From: a virus | DNA length: 64,000 nucleotides | Reading direction: 5' to 3' (one strand) | Virus record (IMG/VR): IMGVR_UViG_3300022745_000018 | Coordinates: 62,001-126,000 of that record | The notes under the pieces: model-generated | The model's database searches: none | What the model was told of the DNA's origin: nothing | The model's input: the letters and a program-made list of their open reading frames with translations, nothing else | Shown here: in pieces, positions 48,294-57,728 of the stretch | How positions within the stretch are numbered: the stretch's first letter is position 1 | How the letters are laid out: the number at the start of each line of letters is the position of its first letter | Program-made: the position numbers and the translations under genes

Positions 48294-49298
48294 TTAACAC
48301 ACTTGAGATTTGTAAGCCGGTTCTTGAACCACACCGGTCATTACTGAGATGATGTCTTTATGATCATCAAACATAGCGATACTGTTGAGTGCTTCGGATA
48401 AAGGCACCCATCGGCAACTAGCAGCATCATCACGCCCATTTGCTCTCGGCAGAGAACCATCCTTATCAGGTTGAATTCTAATATGAACAGCAAGGGTGCT
48501 TCTTGGGATCCCCATGCAGCGTGTAGGATCGTCAAATAGACGCGTTCCTACAATCGAACCACGGAGAACTTTTTCTGGGACACGAACATTCGTTTCTTCA
48601 TTGAGTTCGCGGATAGCGCAGTCCAAGAAGGTTTCGTCGCGATTTTTGAAGCCGCCTGGTAAAGCCATCGTTCCTGCGCCGGGTGCAAACTTTCGTTCGA
48701 TCAGAAGGATGTGGCCATTGCATTCCAAGATAGCATCACCACAATTGAAATTGAGTGTATCTGGGTATGGGTATTTAGCGAATGCAACCTTCTCACGTTC
48801 ATAGAAAAGGTAATCACCTAGTACCGTTTCTGGTACAGACCGATCTCGTTCAGCAAACAACTTGTTGCGGATCGTTGTTGCATCTATAGCATGAGATGAT
48901 TCTACGCTACGGAATTCAAATTCCGGGAACCAATTCAAATAATCATTCCCGATCTTGTAATGACCGAACAGAATGACTTTTTCGTCAGGTTTTGCTAACG
49001 AACCAATCGTCATCCTAACATCGGTGAGCCATTGCCCATCCGAATAACGATAGTCGTTCAGCGGAGCAAATTCCACTCTAGAGAGATCGATTTTGCTGTT
49101 TCGCATAGCGACGATTAGTGCTTGTACACGTTCGCTATACGTCCATGGATTTTTGATCGAGCGGCATTGGTTAGCTGAACCAACCAAAACCAGTAAACGA
49201 TCCACTTGAGATGCGGCTACACCCAACAAGTGCATATGGCCAGCATGCGGTTTTCCAGATTGAAACCGCCCAATAACAACTCCTACAGTTTTCTTCAC
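48294..49298 (-). CDS. nadM: Bifunctional NMN adenylyltransferase / Nudix hydrolase
   Basis: 334 residues. The nucleotidyltransferase part (1-170) has IGRFQSGKPHAGHMHLL (HxGH-type), SANQCRSIKNPWTYSERV (ISxxxR-type) and DYRYSDGQWL. The Nudix part (185-330) has the box GGFKNRDETFLDCAIRELNEETNV. This NadM-Nudix fusion is known in bacteria and phages: the first part makes NAD+ from NMN and ATP, the second usually cleaves ADP-ribose. Confidence 0.9.
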   Translation of the reverse strand: MKKTVGVVIGRFQSGKPHAGHMHLLGVAASQVDRLLVLVGSANQCRSIKNPWTYSERVQALIVAMRNSKIDLSRVEFAPLNDYRYSDGQWLTDVRMTIGSLAKPDEKVILFGHYKIGNDYLNWFPEFEFRSVESSHAIDATTIRNKLFAERDRSVPETVLGDYLFYEREKVAFAKYPYPDTLNFNCGDAILECNGHILLIERKFAPGAGTMALPGGFKNRDETFLDCAIRELNEETNVRVPEKVLRGSIVGTRLFDDPTRCMGIPRSTLAVHIRIQPDKDGSLPRANGRDDAASCRWVPLSEALNSIAMFDDHKDIISVMTGVVQEPAYKSQVC

Positions 49299-49330
49299 CT
49301 GAACTCCTCAGATATATGATGATAGAATTT

Positions 49331-49358
49331 ATTTTACACAGACTCTAGAGAATGTAAA
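49331..49358 (-). promoter_or_regulatory. Sigma70-like promoter of the NAD module
   Basis: Minus strand: AAATTTTACAT..., -35 TTTACA, 16 bases, -10 TAAAAT, 33 bases before the nadM start. Confidence 0.65.
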
Positions 49359-49365
49359 ATTTTTC

Positions 49366-50412
49366 TCACAGATGTTTGTAGACATGGTCTACAAACAGTT
49401 CATGACGATGTTTCTGCCAATGTTCGAAGTCGTCTTTGATCAACTGTTCTGTTACTTCCGCCGTTCTAGCGATAATAGCAGACTGATGATATTTTGTACC
49501 ATTCGTCAGATATCTAATGAACTCACCCAATTGCTTTCCGGATAGACCAGTCAGACGACCAACGATATCTCCATTGAATTTCTCTCTAGCCATCAATTGA
49601 AGACTATGACGGCGATGGATCTCGAAATGATCTTGAGCAGCATGTGGGAATTCAGTGAAGATCAGACCGTTCCAGATACGCTTGTCTTCAGGGAATACAT
49701 ACCAATCTTTTTCTCCCAGCGATTCGCACCACTTCAAGAATGCCGTGTATGTTTTGCGCTTCTTATCACGAACGCGGGCAATTGAATTCCGATTCTCCAG
49801 TAAATAGATGGACGGATTGAACAGATCGTTGTCGGCTACGTATTTGAACATCTCCTCGAGCGTCTGGAATCCTTCTAGATGCACTTCAGGATCGTAACCG
49901 ATTAACCGCAAAGCCGCGGAGAAATCTCTCGTGACGACGATGTTTCCGATTCTGTCAGTACCTGCGTTAACTGGCATCCATAGACCGTCATGTCCAAACT
50001 TCAACCCAAGCTTATGGAAAATTCTACCAAGGAGGTTACCACAATCATTGTAGGAGAAGTACCGCAGAGCGAAGTCGTATGATTGACGAGCGATATGAAT
50101 CAGATCAACCTGTACGACACCATCATCCAAAGGAATACCCAATGAAATGATTTTAGATTTCTTGTCTGCCCAAGCAAACTGCGAATGTTCAATTGCACCA
50201 AGTTCTCTATCAATTTGAGTCGTAGAATCCACCGTCTCGTCGAGCATCACGACAATGTCGATATCACCAAAGTCATCCTTGTCTCGGTATGCAGGAATAA
50301 CATCGGCTGTATACCCCAAAGAACGGATTTTCTCTACAACATCAGCAGAGATCGTGATGAACTGTTCTTTGTTCATTCGTTTGGCTTGAAAGCCCAATGC
50401 AGTGCCACCCAT
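49366..50412 (-). CDS. Pol-beta-like nucleotidyltransferase, 348 aa
   Basis: Starts MGGTALGFQAKRMNKEQF. PAYRDKDDFGDIDIVVML provides the paired Asp residues, and VQVDLIHI the third, as in minimal nucleotidyltransferases. The C-terminal 200 residues are helical with basic patches. Substrate unknown: could add nucleotides to tRNA ends or modify proteins or small molecules. GGAAATGAT precedes ATG. Possibly co-transcribed with the genes upstream rather than the NAD pair, which has its own promoter. Confidence 0.7.
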   Translation of the reverse strand: MGGTALGFQAKRMNKEQFITISADVVEKIRSLGYTADVIPAYRDKDDFGDIDIVVMLDETVDSTTQIDRELGAIEHSQFAWADKKSKIISLGIPLDDGVVQVDLIHIARQSYDFALRYFSYNDCGNLLGRIFHKLGLKFGHDGLWMPVNAGTDRIGNIVVTRDFSAALRLIGYDPEVHLEGFQTLEEMFKYVADNDLFNPSIYLLENRNSIARVRDKKRKTYTAFLKWCESLGEKDWYVFPEDKRIWNGLIFTEFPHAAQDHFEIHRRHSLQLMAREKFNGDIVGRLTGLSGKQLGEFIRYLTNGTKYHQSAIIARTAEVTEQLIKDDFEHWQKHRHELFVDHVYKHL

Positions 50413-50413
50413 A

Positions 50414-50929
50414 TCATTTCCTTACTACTGAAAGCATCATGACGATGTAGTCTGAACCACACCAATACACAGAGTGTTCTTTCCGAGGATTGAAGATAAG
50501 CGCTCTTTCATAAAGAGCACCATAACTCTTCTTACTTGTCACTGAATCGTAATACTGAAATCTTGGTAGATCGCAGTAGATAGTTTTTGAGTTTCGCTCT
50601 TCATTGACAACTGCAATCGGTAGTACGAAGAAATGGATTTTCGGATGAATATCATCGGTATGCGGAGTAACCGATATTGTGTGCATCTGAAATTCTACAC
50701 AACCTGAAGGTATGTGATCGATGTACTTTCGATTCTTGTTGTAGTCATCACCAACCAATTCAAACCCATCATCCGACACGGACTCAATGATGAAGCATTG
50801 AAGTTCTTTCGGTAATTCAGAGAACTCCATCAAAGGGCCGCTAAATGAATTTACTTCATAAGTACATTGGTCAAATTTCGACCAAATCGACTTTGCAAAA
50901 TCTTCAGATACAAGTGGAGAGTGAATCAT
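50414..50929 (-). CDS. 2OG-Fe(II) oxygenase-like protein, 171 aa
   Basis: ATG 50929 has TGGAGATCGCT upstream. ISVTPHTDDIHPKIHFFVLP gives an HxD and ALIFNPRKEHSVYWCG gives the distal His, the spacing of 2-oxoglutarate/iron oxygenases in phages. A terminal Arg for 2OG is not obvious. Ends one base before the nucleotidyltransferase start. Confidence 0.5.
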   Translation of the reverse strand: MIHSPLVSEDFAKSIWSKFDQCTYEVNSFSGPLMEFSELPKELQCFIIESVSDDGFELVGDDYNKNRKYIDHIPSGCVEFQMHTISVTPHTDDIHPKIHFFVLPIAVVNEERNSKTIYCDLPRFQYYDSVTSKKSYGALYERALIFNPRKEHSVYWCGSDYIVMMLSVVRK

Positions 50930-51180
50930 AGCGATCTCCAAAACATCAAACGGCGGGCGAGGCGACGATACCATTGATCACGACGGACTTCAGTGATGCT
51001 CGCTGTCTGTCGTTTGAATTCAGAACACTGCTTCTTCCAATCACCCGGCATATAATGAACTCTGTAGTAATGGCCATGATTGATTGCACCTGGCCAAATG
51101 TAACGGCCACCAGTCTCACACAGAATAGAATGAAACTTGGTGAAGTGCTCAGCTGGAATATTCTCAGATACTATATGCAT
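50926..51180 (-). CDS. Hypothetical protein, 84 aa
   Basis: ATG 51180 has GAGGATAAGC upstream; the longer frame begins at TTG. HIVSENIPAEHFTKFHSILC, then GHYYRVHYMPGDWKKQCSEF and a basic end (RRDQWYRRLARRLMFW). Overlaps the SprT-like gene by 17 bases. Confidence 0.55.
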   Translation of the reverse strand: MHIVSENIPAEHFTKFHSILCETGGRYIWPGAINHGHYYRVHYMPGDWKKQCSEFKRQTASITEVRRDQWYRRLARRLMFWRSL

Positions 51181-51688
51181 GCTTATCCTCAACAGGCAAA
51201 CAAAGTCTCAATGTAACGCCACAACGAAGGCAAGAATACCTCTTACCCTCAGCGATTCGTTTAGCGACGATAGGTCCAACCGGTTGAATACAGCAATGGC
51301 ATTCAGCCCGCTGACGATTTGAATTAGTATTTGAACTAAACTCTCGAGAAATAAACCGAGATGGTTTACCACCAATAGACGCAACAATGCGCTTCCATTC
51401 TTTACCATGCGACTGTTTTGCTTCTGGATGTAGACAAGCAGTAATTACATGAGCGACTTCATGACGCACAATTTCGTCTAAGAACGGTTCACCGTAGAGT
51501 TTGAGTCTGGTTTCGTTGATCTGAATCTTACAGATCTTCTTATCAATCAAATGATCATCAAAGAAAGCACGACCGACTACATGTTTACGATTCATGTAAG
51601 ACAGCTGAACGGTGAAATCTGCAGTTTGAGAATAGCGCTTTAGTAATTCATTGGCTAAAGCAATACACTTGTCATGATATTGATTCAT
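51164..51688 (-). CDS. SprT-like zinc metalloprotease
   Basis: 174 residues. Active site IVRHEVAHVITACLHP, then SHGKEWKRIVASIGGKP as in SprT/Spartan proteins. A C-terminal zinc ribbon (AECHCCIQP... YSCLRCGV). Family members cleave DNA-protein crosslinks or are of unknown target in phages. First gene after the promoter at 51722-51749. Confidence 0.85.
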   Translation of the reverse strand: MNQYHDKCIALANELLKRYSQTADFTVQLSYMNRKHVVGRAFFDDHLIDKKICKIQINETRLKLYGEPFLDEIVRHEVAHVITACLHPEAKQSHGKEWKRIVASIGGKPSRFISREFSSNTNSNRQRAECHCCIQPVGPIVAKRIAEGKRYSCLRCGVTLRLCLPVEDKHAYSI

Positions 51689-51721
51689 TTTGAAAACTAC
51701 ATTTTGTTTGTCGATGGATGA

Positions 51722-51749
51722 ATTTTATCCAACCATCGATCATGTAGTT
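51722..51749 (-). promoter_or_regulatory. Middle-type promoter, AACTACAT box
   Basis: Minus strand: TAACTACAT, 12 bases, GATAAAAT, then TCATCCATCGACAAAC. Separates the structural block from the SprT operon. Confidence 0.7.
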
Positions 51750-52299
51750 ATTTCAATCCAATGAATTTGGATACCGATAGAAGTTTCTTGGCGATGTATC
51801 CACCGACAGTAGTTGAATCGGTCATGCTAGATATCGGTTTGTCCCAGATTGTTTCGACGGCCAATTTTGTCTCTAAGATAGATGCTTGTTTTGCGATAAT
51901 TGACGAATTTTCAATTTCGGCCAATGTTGCACCTGAACCACCAGAGGTATTTACTGTCTGTGCTTGCACGGGAACAACAGATCTTATTAGAACATTGTAG
52001 GTACCCAAAGTTGGGACTAACGGATCTCCACCGCCATCAACGAATAGATTGCCGGTAATCGTCAGTGTATGCGATGCTTCCATCGGGCGAACACGCCAAC
52101 CATTCTGAAGAAAGTAATACGGAGGAATTGAGATGCCACCACCCAAGTCATCACCACCCACCGTCTTGAATGCAGGTAAGTATTTAGAATTGTCGCCAAT
52201 AGTTATCCAATCAACCCACCTAGAATATATTTCAGCGGCGCTGACTGTTGCGCTATCCAAGACAATTCTTTTAGATGCTGGGTCGAAAAGAATGGCCAT
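51748..52299 (-). CDS. Virion structural protein, 183 aa
   Basis: IYSRWVDWITIGDNSKYLPA, PYYFLQNGWRVRPMEASHTL and LFVDGGGDPLV are typical of minor virion proteins in large phages (neck or tail fibre region). The C-terminal third is a Ser/Thr-rich and helical end. ATG chosen over the preceding GTG; ribosome-binding site weak. Follows the 450-aa structural gene. Confidence 0.65.
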   Translation of the reverse strand: MAILFDPASKRIVLDSATVSAAEIYSRWVDWITIGDNSKYLPAFKTVGGDDLGGGISIPPYYFLQNGWRVRPMEASHTLTITGNLFVDGGGDPLVPTLGTYNVLIRSVVPVQAQTVNTSGGSGATLAEIENSSIIAKQASILETKLAVETIWDKPISSMTDSTTVGGYIAKKLLSVSKFIGLK

Positions 52300-52347
52300 C
52301 ACTAATCGTTCATGAAAACAATAAAGGGATTTAACCCTCTATTGTGC

Positions 52348-53700
52348 TTACGAGTAAACCCTGTCCTGCTCAGCGACTAGAGATAACGTAATTGTTTTAG
52401 ATCTTGTTAGTGTTCCTGTTGTCACCACAAACTTTCCGGAACCTGGCTTAATACCAATCAGAGTAACTGCTCTATCCGTTCCACCAGTAAATCCGCCCTG
52501 CGTATTGCCATCGTAGTCATATGTAAACGAGATAGAACCTGAAGAAATTGTACCAGTGATAGGTGTACCGGATGCATCATTAACTGTGATTGCACCGGAT
52601 TCGCCGTAATCATTACCAGTGCCGGGAGGAGATGTGAACATCAGACGATATGACGAACCTGCACCAATCAGAGGTGAATTAGCACTAATCACACCAGAAG
52701 AACTGTATGGGTTAGTGCGCTTTGTATTTGAATCGTCGTAGAACTCAACTCTGTTACTATCAGCAGAGGCAACGTTATCAATGTAGACCGATTGGCTAGT
52801 GACCAACGTATCACCAACGAATGTTAGCAAGTCTGGTTGAATCTTACCAATCTTTGCACCAGCTGTACCGGAAGAATTGATATCTGATGACTGTCTCAGC
52901 AGATACTGAATCTTCGTGTAAATCTGTTCCAAAGATGCACCATTGCCATTGATGATGATCTTGAAATTATACGAAGTACCACCAATCGTCCTTGATTGGT
53001 TTGCCGTGTAATATGACACAGTGATACCTGAATACGGTGAACCCGTCATTGCCCCGTCGGCAGCTTGAATCTTCAAGTCATCTTCGTTGGCGATCAAGAA
53101 GTTAACTTTGTAAGCACCTGTACCAGTCGCACCGGTATCAGCCAAGATAGATGACTTGTACTTTTTACCATATTCACGAACGAATGTCTTGGCGTATGTT
53201 CGTTTATCTAGGTTGCCGTTCGTTGCATCACCAAACACTTGAACACCGACGTTGAATTGGTCAGTGAATGGGAAGTTGATTGGGGAATCAGTGGCACCTA
53301 GGTGGTAATACGGTTGAGCACCAACGTTGATAGAACCCAAGCCAATGAAACCGGCATATTGACGTTGCAGCAAACCAGCAGACGAATACTCTGACCAACC
53401 ACCATCACGTAACATATTGCGAGTGGTATCATCAAACCAAGTCCAACCTGAATACGTTGCACCATCAGTACCCAACTGAAACTGACCTGACAATGCGTCA
53501 ATCGCATACATCGGGAACGGTGAATCTTGATACGTTACAGTCGCCCACGAGTCCACCAATTTCGAATAGACGGCCTGCAGTGTAACGCCGTCTTTCGCAA
53601 CCAAGTTGCCAGTTGCGACTAATCTAATCGTCTTTGCAGTTTCGTCGATGATGATCTCTGTGCCGACGTTTAGCAGGGACTTATTTGTAATTTTTGCCAT
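52348..53700 (-). CDS. Virion structural protein, 450 aa
   Basis: Beta-rich, Gly/Ser/Thr-rich; TEIIIDETAKTIRLVATGNL at the start, then WFDDTTRNMLRDGGWSEYS and YAKTFVREYGKKYKSSILAD. Resembles large tail or fibre-associated proteins found next to the 184-aa family in phages; exact role unknown. ATG preceded by AGAGGATTGAAAC; a possible late promoter lies just upstream. Confidence 0.65.
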   Translation of the reverse strand: MAKITNKSLLNVGTEIIIDETAKTIRLVATGNLVAKDGVTLQAVYSKLVDSWATVTYQDSPFPMYAIDALSGQFQLGTDGATYSGWTWFDDTTRNMLRDGGWSEYSSAGLLQRQYAGFIGLGSINVGAQPYYHLGATDSPINFPFTDQFNVGVQVFGDATNGNLDKRTYAKTFVREYGKKYKSSILADTGATGTGAYKVNFLIANEDDLKIQAADGAMTGSPYSGITVSYYTANQSRTIGGTSYNFKIIINGNGASLEQIYTKIQYLLRQSSDINSSGTAGAKIGKIQPDLLTFVGDTLVTSQSVYIDNVASADSNRVEFYDDSNTKRTNPYSSSGVISANSPLIGAGSSYRLMFTSPPGTGNDYGESGAITVNDASGTPITGTISSGSISFTYDYDGNTQGGFTGGTDRAVTLIGIKPGSGKFVVTTGTLTRSKTITLSLVAEQDRVYS

Positions 53701-53722
53701 GTTTCAATCCTCTAATTTCAAG

Positions 53723-53730
53723 TATTTATT
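53723..53730 (-). promoter_or_regulatory. Possible late promoter (AATAAATA)
   Basis: AATAAATACTT on the minus strand 22 bases before a structural gene; one mismatch from TATAAATA. Confidence 0.35.
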
Positions 53731-56525
53731 TACGAATAGTTTCTATCGACAACTAAACTAACTGGTATCGTTGAATTTGTTGTCGTGAGGGCCAGGTTGC
53801 GAATATAGTAAGGTACATACCCGGCTTTAATGAAACCTACATCGATGTTCTGAGTACCAGAATATGTATATGTATACGAAGACGTTGAATTTGCATCCAC
53901 GCTCGCAAGAATTGTTGTCGTGCCACTTGATAAGATCACGACATCGCACCCAGTTGGTAAACCAGTGAACGTTACTGTGTTGGAGTCAAGCGCATAGTAA
54001 TTAGCTTGCGCGGTTGCCGTTGAAATGGTATTGACATAGAACGATGTGATCGCCGTGGTATTGGTGACGGTCGTTGTTATCTTTAGACGCAACTTCACGC
54101 CTTTTGTTGGATCTAATACACCCAAGCCGTTGAGTGCTGTACCAAGTGTCGTTGCTGTGTAGTTGGCTGTAGTCATTGTTGACCAACCAACGCCATCGTT
54201 TTTATCTACAGAGAAGTTGTAGTTATAGTTAGTTGCAGTACCACCAGCCATGACCGCTGCTGAGTTGGTGAATTGTGTATGACCGAGGGCATAGTACAGC
54301 ATTTCAAAGGTTGCAGTTTGCCCGATGGTTGGCATGTATAGACCGCCAGCTGCAGTGAACGCAGAACCATTTGTCAACGCAACTTGCGAAGCAGTCGCCG
54401 TTGTCGCCTCATTCATTAGAATCGCAATTCTACCAGTTGTGGTTGCGGTGAAATGATCAAACCAATGTGTCCCGTACACGGCAGTTTGTGCAGCGTATGT
54501 AGGTGTAGAACCACAACCGCGCGTCGTCATATTCAACATACTATTAACCGGGGCATCAGCATAATCACCCATACAATTATCCGAGAAGATAAATGTTGAT
54601 GAGTTGTCACCAGAATATAAATTCGTCCTCGTCCCTGAACAGAACAACCTTTGCATATAGATATATGAAGCAGCGGCACCAGCGCCGATGGCGCAAACAG
54701 TACCAGTCTGATTCACAGAACCCAAAGATAATTGAGACAATGGGGAAGTCCCAATATTGCGTAATTTGATCCTAGTGCAACCAGCAGCGTTGATTGATAG
54801 AATGGCGGTATAAGGATGAGCATCAGCTAAACCACCGAAAGTTAAGCCATCAAACATGCAATCTGACGTAGCTAAGGCAGTCTCCCATACTGACATTGGG
54901 TTTGTTATTGCTGTTGCTACACCGGAATCGTAATACACTGCATTAGTGAACTTTAGATTATTACATGCCGTTAATAGATATCTTCCATGACCTATCACTG
55001 GCTTCGTCCAAGTGCACGATCCCACACGAGTTAGCGTTGCGCAACCAGTCGTCGCATTGGCTCTAATGACAAATGAGAATTCTTTACACGAATTGAAGTT
55101 AAACCCCGTCATGTCGGATAAGGATGACACGTATCTACCAGCAAGTGCAAGTGTAGCTGACGTGAAGACGCAGCCATTAAAATCACCACCAGCGAAACAC
55201 AGAGACATCAGTAAACCGAATTGAGCATTAGCTGCTTCTTGTCCAACAGCAACACGATATATCTTCATTGGCTGAGCGATCTCAGATAGAGACAATTGTG
55301 TAGCCACTGCAGCAAATCTCATCTCTACTGAGTACGACTGGCTGAATGACGGATACCAATTCAATAGTACCTTGTTCATCTTAGTCACTCCACCACCGGT
55401 AGTAGTAAAGTCAAATCGCGTCGCTAATGTTGCGTTCGGTAAAACGTTAGCGGTTCTAGCAGCCGTCGTATTATTTGCCGTAATGATGTTAGGGATTCTA
55501 ACTCTTCTACCCGATGTAGGTACATAACCAACAGTGTTTGTACCGTCGGAACCAAATCTCAGAACGCCAGCGGTAGATACCCAACAGACTTTTCCACGAA
55601 CCGCATCCGTTGGTGTAGACGCAGCAGCCAAAAGAGAACCTGCACATGGGTATGCTTCAGGCACAACAGCTGAACCGCCGGAAACATATGTGCCTGGATT
55701 TGCACTGGTGACGGTGAATGATGTAGATGTCACTGCGGTGATTTCTAAATCAGCTACGTTGTACCCAGATGGTGAAGCACCAGTCACGGTGACTTCGTCT
55801 CCGACTAAGAATGTGTTGCTTGAACACTGGTATGTGATGGAACCACCGGAATATGAAGCACCAGTGATAGTGACCACATCTGAATCGACATAGACGGCTG
55901 GGTAATACTGAATACCACCGTTAGTCGGTAATTGATATGTTGTTGTTGATAGACCAGATGTCGTACCGGCTGAATACCATGCACCATAGATCTCAACTGA
56001 ACCGAGGCGGTTCACTATGAACCCAGCCGACTCATCACCATTTACTTCAATGAATCCAATTGTGGGTGCACCAGAAATAGTGAATGTGAAACCTGCCTGT
56101 GTGAATGTGCCACTTGATGGCAATGTGCCAGAAACATTGGTGACTTTAAGGAAACCTGTTGCCACACCTGTTAAAACTGGAGCAACGTTGACGGCTGAAT
56201 ATAAACCGATTGTGTTTGCAGTTGTCGTGGATAAAGTAATTGGCGCACCTGCGGTCAATGAACCAGAACCAGCAGTGAATGGGATCAACCAGACCTTCGT
56301 TGCATCGATGATAAACTTACCACCCTTTGATGCATTGATGGTAATGTTCCCCCATGTTGTTGAAGTAGTGCCGCCTAAACCATACCGGCTATCCTGATCT
56401 TGAGTGACAGTCCAACCGTTCGTATCAATAGTGTCACCGCCAGTTCTAGCAGTAGCGACACCCCAAATTGCGGCATTACCTACATCTCGTAGGGTACCGT
56501 TGCCGGCCATGGTAAAAGCAGTCAT
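53730..56525 (-). CDS. Large virion structural protein, 931 aa
   Basis: Low-complexity, Thr/Ala/Gly-rich beta protein with few charges, typical of long fibre or tail-surface proteins. An Ig-like or fibronectin-like stretch around residues 210-290 (VTITGASYSGGSITYQCSS, GDEVTVTGASPSGYNV) may be an adhesion domain. C-terminus FIKAGYVPYYIRNLALTTTN. No enzymatic motif. Confidence 0.65.
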   Translation of the reverse strand: MTAFTMAGNGTLRDVGNAAIWGVATARTGGDTIDTNGWTVTQDQDSRYGLGGTTSTTWGNITINASKGGKFIIDATKVWLIPFTAGSGSLTAGAPITLSTTTANTIGLYSAVNVAPVLTGVATGFLKVTNVSGTLPSSGTFTQAGFTFTISGAPTIGFIEVNGDESAGFIVNRLGSVEIYGAWYSAGTTSGLSTTTYQLPTNGGIQYYPAVYVDSDVVTITGASYSGGSITYQCSSNTFLVGDEVTVTGASPSGYNVADLEITAVTSTSFTVTSANPGTYVSGGSAVVPEAYPCAGSLLAAASTPTDAVRGKVCWVSTAGVLRFGSDGTNTVGYVPTSGRRVRIPNIITANNTTAARTANVLPNATLATRFDFTTTGGGVTKMNKVLLNWYPSFSQSYSVEMRFAAVATQLSLSEIAQPMKIYRVAVGQEAANAQFGLLMSLCFAGGDFNGCVFTSATLALAGRYVSSLSDMTGFNFNSCKEFSFVIRANATTGCATLTRVGSCTWTKPVIGHGRYLLTACNNLKFTNAVYYDSGVATAITNPMSVWETALATSDCMFDGLTFGGLADAHPYTAILSINAAGCTRIKLRNIGTSPLSQLSLGSVNQTGTVCAIGAGAAASYIYMQRLFCSGTRTNLYSGDNSSTFIFSDNCMGDYADAPVNSMLNMTTRGCGSTPTYAAQTAVYGTHWFDHFTATTTGRIAILMNEATTATASQVALTNGSAFTAAGGLYMPTIGQTATFEMLYYALGHTQFTNSAAVMAGGTATNYNYNFSVDKNDGVGWSTMTTANYTATTLGTALNGLGVLDPTKGVKLRLKITTTVTNTTAITSFYVNTISTATAQANYYALDSNTVTFTGLPTGCDVVILSSGTTTILASVDANSTSSYTYTYSGTQNIDVGFIKAGYVPYYIRNLALTTTNSTIPVSLVVDRNYS

Positions 56526-56529
56526 CTAA

Positions 56530-56757
56530 TTAACCTAAAAGAATCGCGAAATTTTGATCTATGAGTTTAGCATCAATAAGTATAGCAGATTGGTCGATCA
56601 AAGACAGTTCCTTTAAGAACTCTTCGATGTATGAGAACTGACTCGTCTGAATCCAATTATTGACATTCGTCTCGTTCATATCAGTGATGCTTGATGTGAT
56701 ATACGACCAATCCAATTGAATCCAACCGTCTGGAAAAACTAACAGAATGTCACTCAT
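56530..56757 (-). CDS. Hypothetical structural-region protein, 75 aa
   Basis: MSDILLVFPDGWIQLDWSYI, then helices. Overlaps the next gene by four bases; closely spaced with the 931-aa structural gene, so probably a virion component or assembly factor. Confidence 0.55.
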   Translation of the reverse strand: MSDILLVFPDGWIQLDWSYITSSITDMNETNVNNWIQTSQFSYIEEFLKELSLIDQSAILIDAKLIDQNFAILLG

Positions 56758-56951
56758 TTCTCAACCCTCGCATAAATGCCATACGAACGCAGCTCAGTGA
56801 GCAGCAGTGAATCTGGATTTTCCAGAGATAGAGAAAGTTCTACACCCTTTGCAGTCGACTTGTACTTTATTGATGTTACCCCAGGAAGCACCTTACCTTT
56901 CCAGTAAAAATACTTCCCAACTATTGCATAATTATTACTTACAATGTTCAT
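56754..56951 (-). CDS. Hypothetical structural-region protein, 65 aa
   Basis: MNIVSNNYAIVGKYFYWKGK followed by VTSIKYKSTAKGVELSLSLE: small beta domain. GGGAGGTTGA upstream gives a clear ribosome-binding site. Confidence 0.6.
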   Translation of the reverse strand: MNIVSNNYAIVGKYFYWKGKVLPGVTSIKYKSTAKGVELSLSLENPDSLLLTELRSYGIYARVEK

Positions 56952-56991
56952 TCAACCTCCCTGTTGATTACAATTGAATTTAATCAAGGGA

Positions 56992-57726
56992 TTATGAATA
57001 TGTGTACGACGATCTATCGGTCCAACGGCATAAGAAGTCAGATGAGCCGTTCGCCCATGTTTCTGTTACATCACCTTCGGCATTTATCAGGATTTTGCGA
57101 ATTCTCCATGAAGGGGAACCCTCGGCTGTTCCGGGAGCAGCTTCTCCTTTATAAAGCAGTTCGTCGCTCACAGTATCAATTCTCTTTGAATATAACATTT
57201 CTTCCTCTGATGTAGATGATCCTGGTGTTTGGTAGATGAACTTTCGTTTAGATGACGACCAGACCAAAGTCTGACCGTCCATTGGATTACCTACAACATC
57301 ATCCATTCGTGTGATCTGGACTTCACCAGAACCTACACCGGATATCATGGTGGGTATCGACTTCACGTCTCGTTCAATCATCTGAAGTTGACGGCGAAGA
57401 ACCTCAAGTTCATCCTTCAGTTTCTTTACACTATCGTTGGCGATAGCATCGGTTTCATTGGCTGTCTTTTCAAGTTTTTCCTGAACATCCGCGACAGCTT
57501 CTTCAAGTTGAGATTCTAGAGTTTTTACTAATTCGACAACAGTTTCTTTACCAATTGGTTTAGAAGCTTCTTTTACTTTCTTGGCTTCTTTTACTGTATC
57601 AAATAACTCAGATAGTAAAGGACCTACACTTTCTTTCTTCCGCTCTAATTCCGCTGCTTCTTTTGCAGCTTTTTCTTCATTTGCTTTTTTGATTAAAGCA
57701 GCGAAATCTTTTAACTTTTCTGTCAT
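56992..57726 (-). CDS. Coiled-coil virion protein, 244 aa
   Basis: Residues 1-125 form a long charged coiled coil (ALIKKANEEKAAKEAAELER; LESQLEEAVADVQEKLEKT). Then comes a short beta module with GNPMDGQTLVWSSSKRKFIY, the PxxGQxLxW pattern frequent in phage tail and neck proteins. Probably an extended trimeric structural protein. Confidence 0.65.
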   Translation of the reverse strand: MTEKLKDFAALIKKANEEKAAKEAAELERKKESVGPLLSELFDTVKEAKKVKEASKPIGKETVVELVKTLESQLEEAVADVQEKLEKTANETDAIANDSVKKLKDELEVLRRQLQMIERDVKSIPTMISGVGSGEVQITRMDDVVGNPMDGQTLVWSSSKRKFIYQTPGSSTSEEEMLYSKRIDTVSDELLYKGEAAPGTAEGSPSWRIRKILINAEGDVTETWANGSSDFLCRWTDRSSYTYS

Positions 57727-57728
57727 AG

